From Clostridia bacterium (lineage in GTDB: Bacteria > Bacillota > Clostridia > UMGS1810), in NCBI GenBank assembly GCA_016293435.1, contig JAEDEG010000139.1, forward strand, positions 1 to 6,252: a stretch of 6,252 nt of DNA, given 5' to 3'. The position numbers were made by a program, and so were the translations under genes. The notes beneath the pieces were generated by a model. It was not told where the DNA came from and searched no databases. It worked only from the letters and a program-made list of their open reading frames with translations. Below, one piece after another: positions 5,636 to 6,252 of this stretch; the first letter of the stretch is position 1, and each line of letters starts with the position of its first letter.

Positions 5636-6252
5636 ATGAATAAGTTAAAAAAATTTTTTTTAAATGGAAAAGGTGCGTACCGCATAGCTTTTTCCGTATG
5701 CATACTGATTTTGTGCGTAATAACAGCTGCAATTACCGATAATAATGGAAAAAAAGATGTAAAAACAGTTCAGGAAAATCTTGAAGCTCATACCGGTTAT
5801 GAGTTTACGCAGGAGGATGTAGAGCGTGCACTCGAATCTATCGAATATGAACAGACACCCGAACAGCCGGGCGATAATGCGGATATTGAACCTGCACAAG
5901 ATAATGAACCTACACAAGATGCCCCCTCTCAAAAAGCATCATATGATTTTTATACTCCCGTATACGGAACCATTGGCAAAGCATACAGCATAGATGTTCC
6001 TGTATACAGTGCAACCTTGGACGATTGGCGTATTCACCGCGGAATTGATATAAACTGTCCGATCGATAGCGAAGTGTGTGCTTCCGAAGAAGGCTTGGTA
6101 TCTGAGGTGGGATACGATATCAATTTAGGTAATTATATTGTGATAACCTCCGGCGACTATACCTGCAAATACGCATCTCTATCGAGCGATATCAAGGTAT
6201 ATGAAGGACAGTATGTACACAAAGGACAAGCTCTGTCATATGTATCTGACAG
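5636..6252 (+). CDS. spoIIQ: SpoIIQ-like membrane-anchored M23/LytM protein (3' end outside window)
   Basis: The frame runs from ATG 5636 to the window end, giving 205 residues plus two bases. Residues 1-16 are basic (MNKLKKFF and GKGAYR), 17-33 form one membrane segment, and about 35-100 are an acidic, Pro/Gln-rich linker. From about 103 a LytM/M23 domain begins: TPVYGTIGKAYS (107-118), WRIHRGIDINCP (131-142), EEGLVSEVGYDINLGNYIVI (151-170), YTCKYASLSSDIKVYEGQYV (175-194) and KGQAL (196-200). The zinc-site HxxxD motif is present (His134, Asp138). Most active M23 enzymes have Tyr-Ala-His-Leu where this protein has YASL (Ser181), so full peptidase activity is doubtful. The last HxH motif lies beyond the window. 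Anchor plus LytM domain directly after spoIID is the clostridial SpoIIQ arrangement. SpoIIQ acts in the forespore membrane and binds SpoIIIAH of the mother cell to hold the membranes together during engulfment. A general M23 cell-wall peptidase is the alternative. Confidence 0.85.
   Translation, partial: MNKLKKFFLNGKGAYRIAFSVCILILCVITAAITDNNGKKDVKTVQENLEAHTGYEFTQEDVERALESIEYEQTPEQPGDNADIEPAQDNEPTQDAPSQKASYDFYTPVYGTIGKAYSIDVPVYSATLDDWRIHRGIDINCPIDSEVCASEEGLVSEVGYDINLGNYIVITSGDYTCKYASLSSDIKVYEGQYVHKGQALSYVSD
5888..5923 (+). repeat. Two-copy 18-nt tandem repeat in the SpoIIQ-like linker
   Basis: Bases 5888-5905 and 5906-5923 share their first 15 bases with one mismatch (GAACCTGCACAAGAT versus GAACCTACACAAGAT) and are in frame. 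They encode EPAQDN and EPTQDA in the extracytoplasmic linker between the membrane anchor and the LytM domain. The likely origin is a local duplication that lengthened the linker. Confidence 0.7.

Noticed and set aside
5660..5932. Antisense open frame across the start of the SpoIIQ-like gene.
   Set aside because: The + strand frame has an ATG with a strong ribosome binding site, a membrane anchor and an M23 domain; the antisense frame has no recognisable domain.

Overview
The window looks like an AT-rich, endospore-forming Firmicute of the class Clostridia. The evidence is a spoIID gene followed directly by a SpoIIQ-like M23 gene, strong AGAGGTGA-type ribosome binding sites, several TTG starts, and an anaerobe-type hexuronate operon. 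I cannot name a genus from the sequence alone; a gut or plant-matter degrading Clostridia member fits (inference).

Region 1 (1-3087, + strand) is the end of a hexuronate catabolic operon in the order uxaB (3' end only), uxaA, uxaC. UxaC isomerises D-galacturonate to D-tagaturonate (and D-glucuronate to D-fructuronate), UxaB reduces tagaturonate to D-altronate, and UxaA dehydrates altronate to 2-keto-3-deoxygluconate. The genes overlap (23 nt and 4 nt), and both complete ones start with TTG.

Region 2 (3090-3133) is one symmetric hairpin with A and T tracts on its two sides. It sits 2 nt from the stop codons of both convergent genes and probably ends transcription in both directions.

Region 3 (3136-4551, - strand) is a single gene for a Si-type citrate synthase. 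It has a TTG start, a strong ribosome binding site and a near-consensus extended -10 housekeeping promoter.

Region 4 (4592-6252, + strand) is a sporulation engulfment module. It holds spoIID, a membrane-anchored peptidoglycan lytic transglycosylase, and a SpoIIQ-like membrane-anchored M23/LytM gene cut off by the window end. The 39-nt gap between them carries a sequence resembling a forespore sigma-F promoter. Such a promoter would fit the opposite-compartment expression of these two genes known from Bacillus subtilis.

There is no gene-free stretch above 300 bases; the largest gap is about 160 bases (4492-4651). I saw no RNA gene, insertion sequence, CRISPR array or attachment site. The genes all belong to well-known families, and I found no convincing sign of an undescribed system. 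The items worth a second look are regulatory details and the degenerate M23 site.
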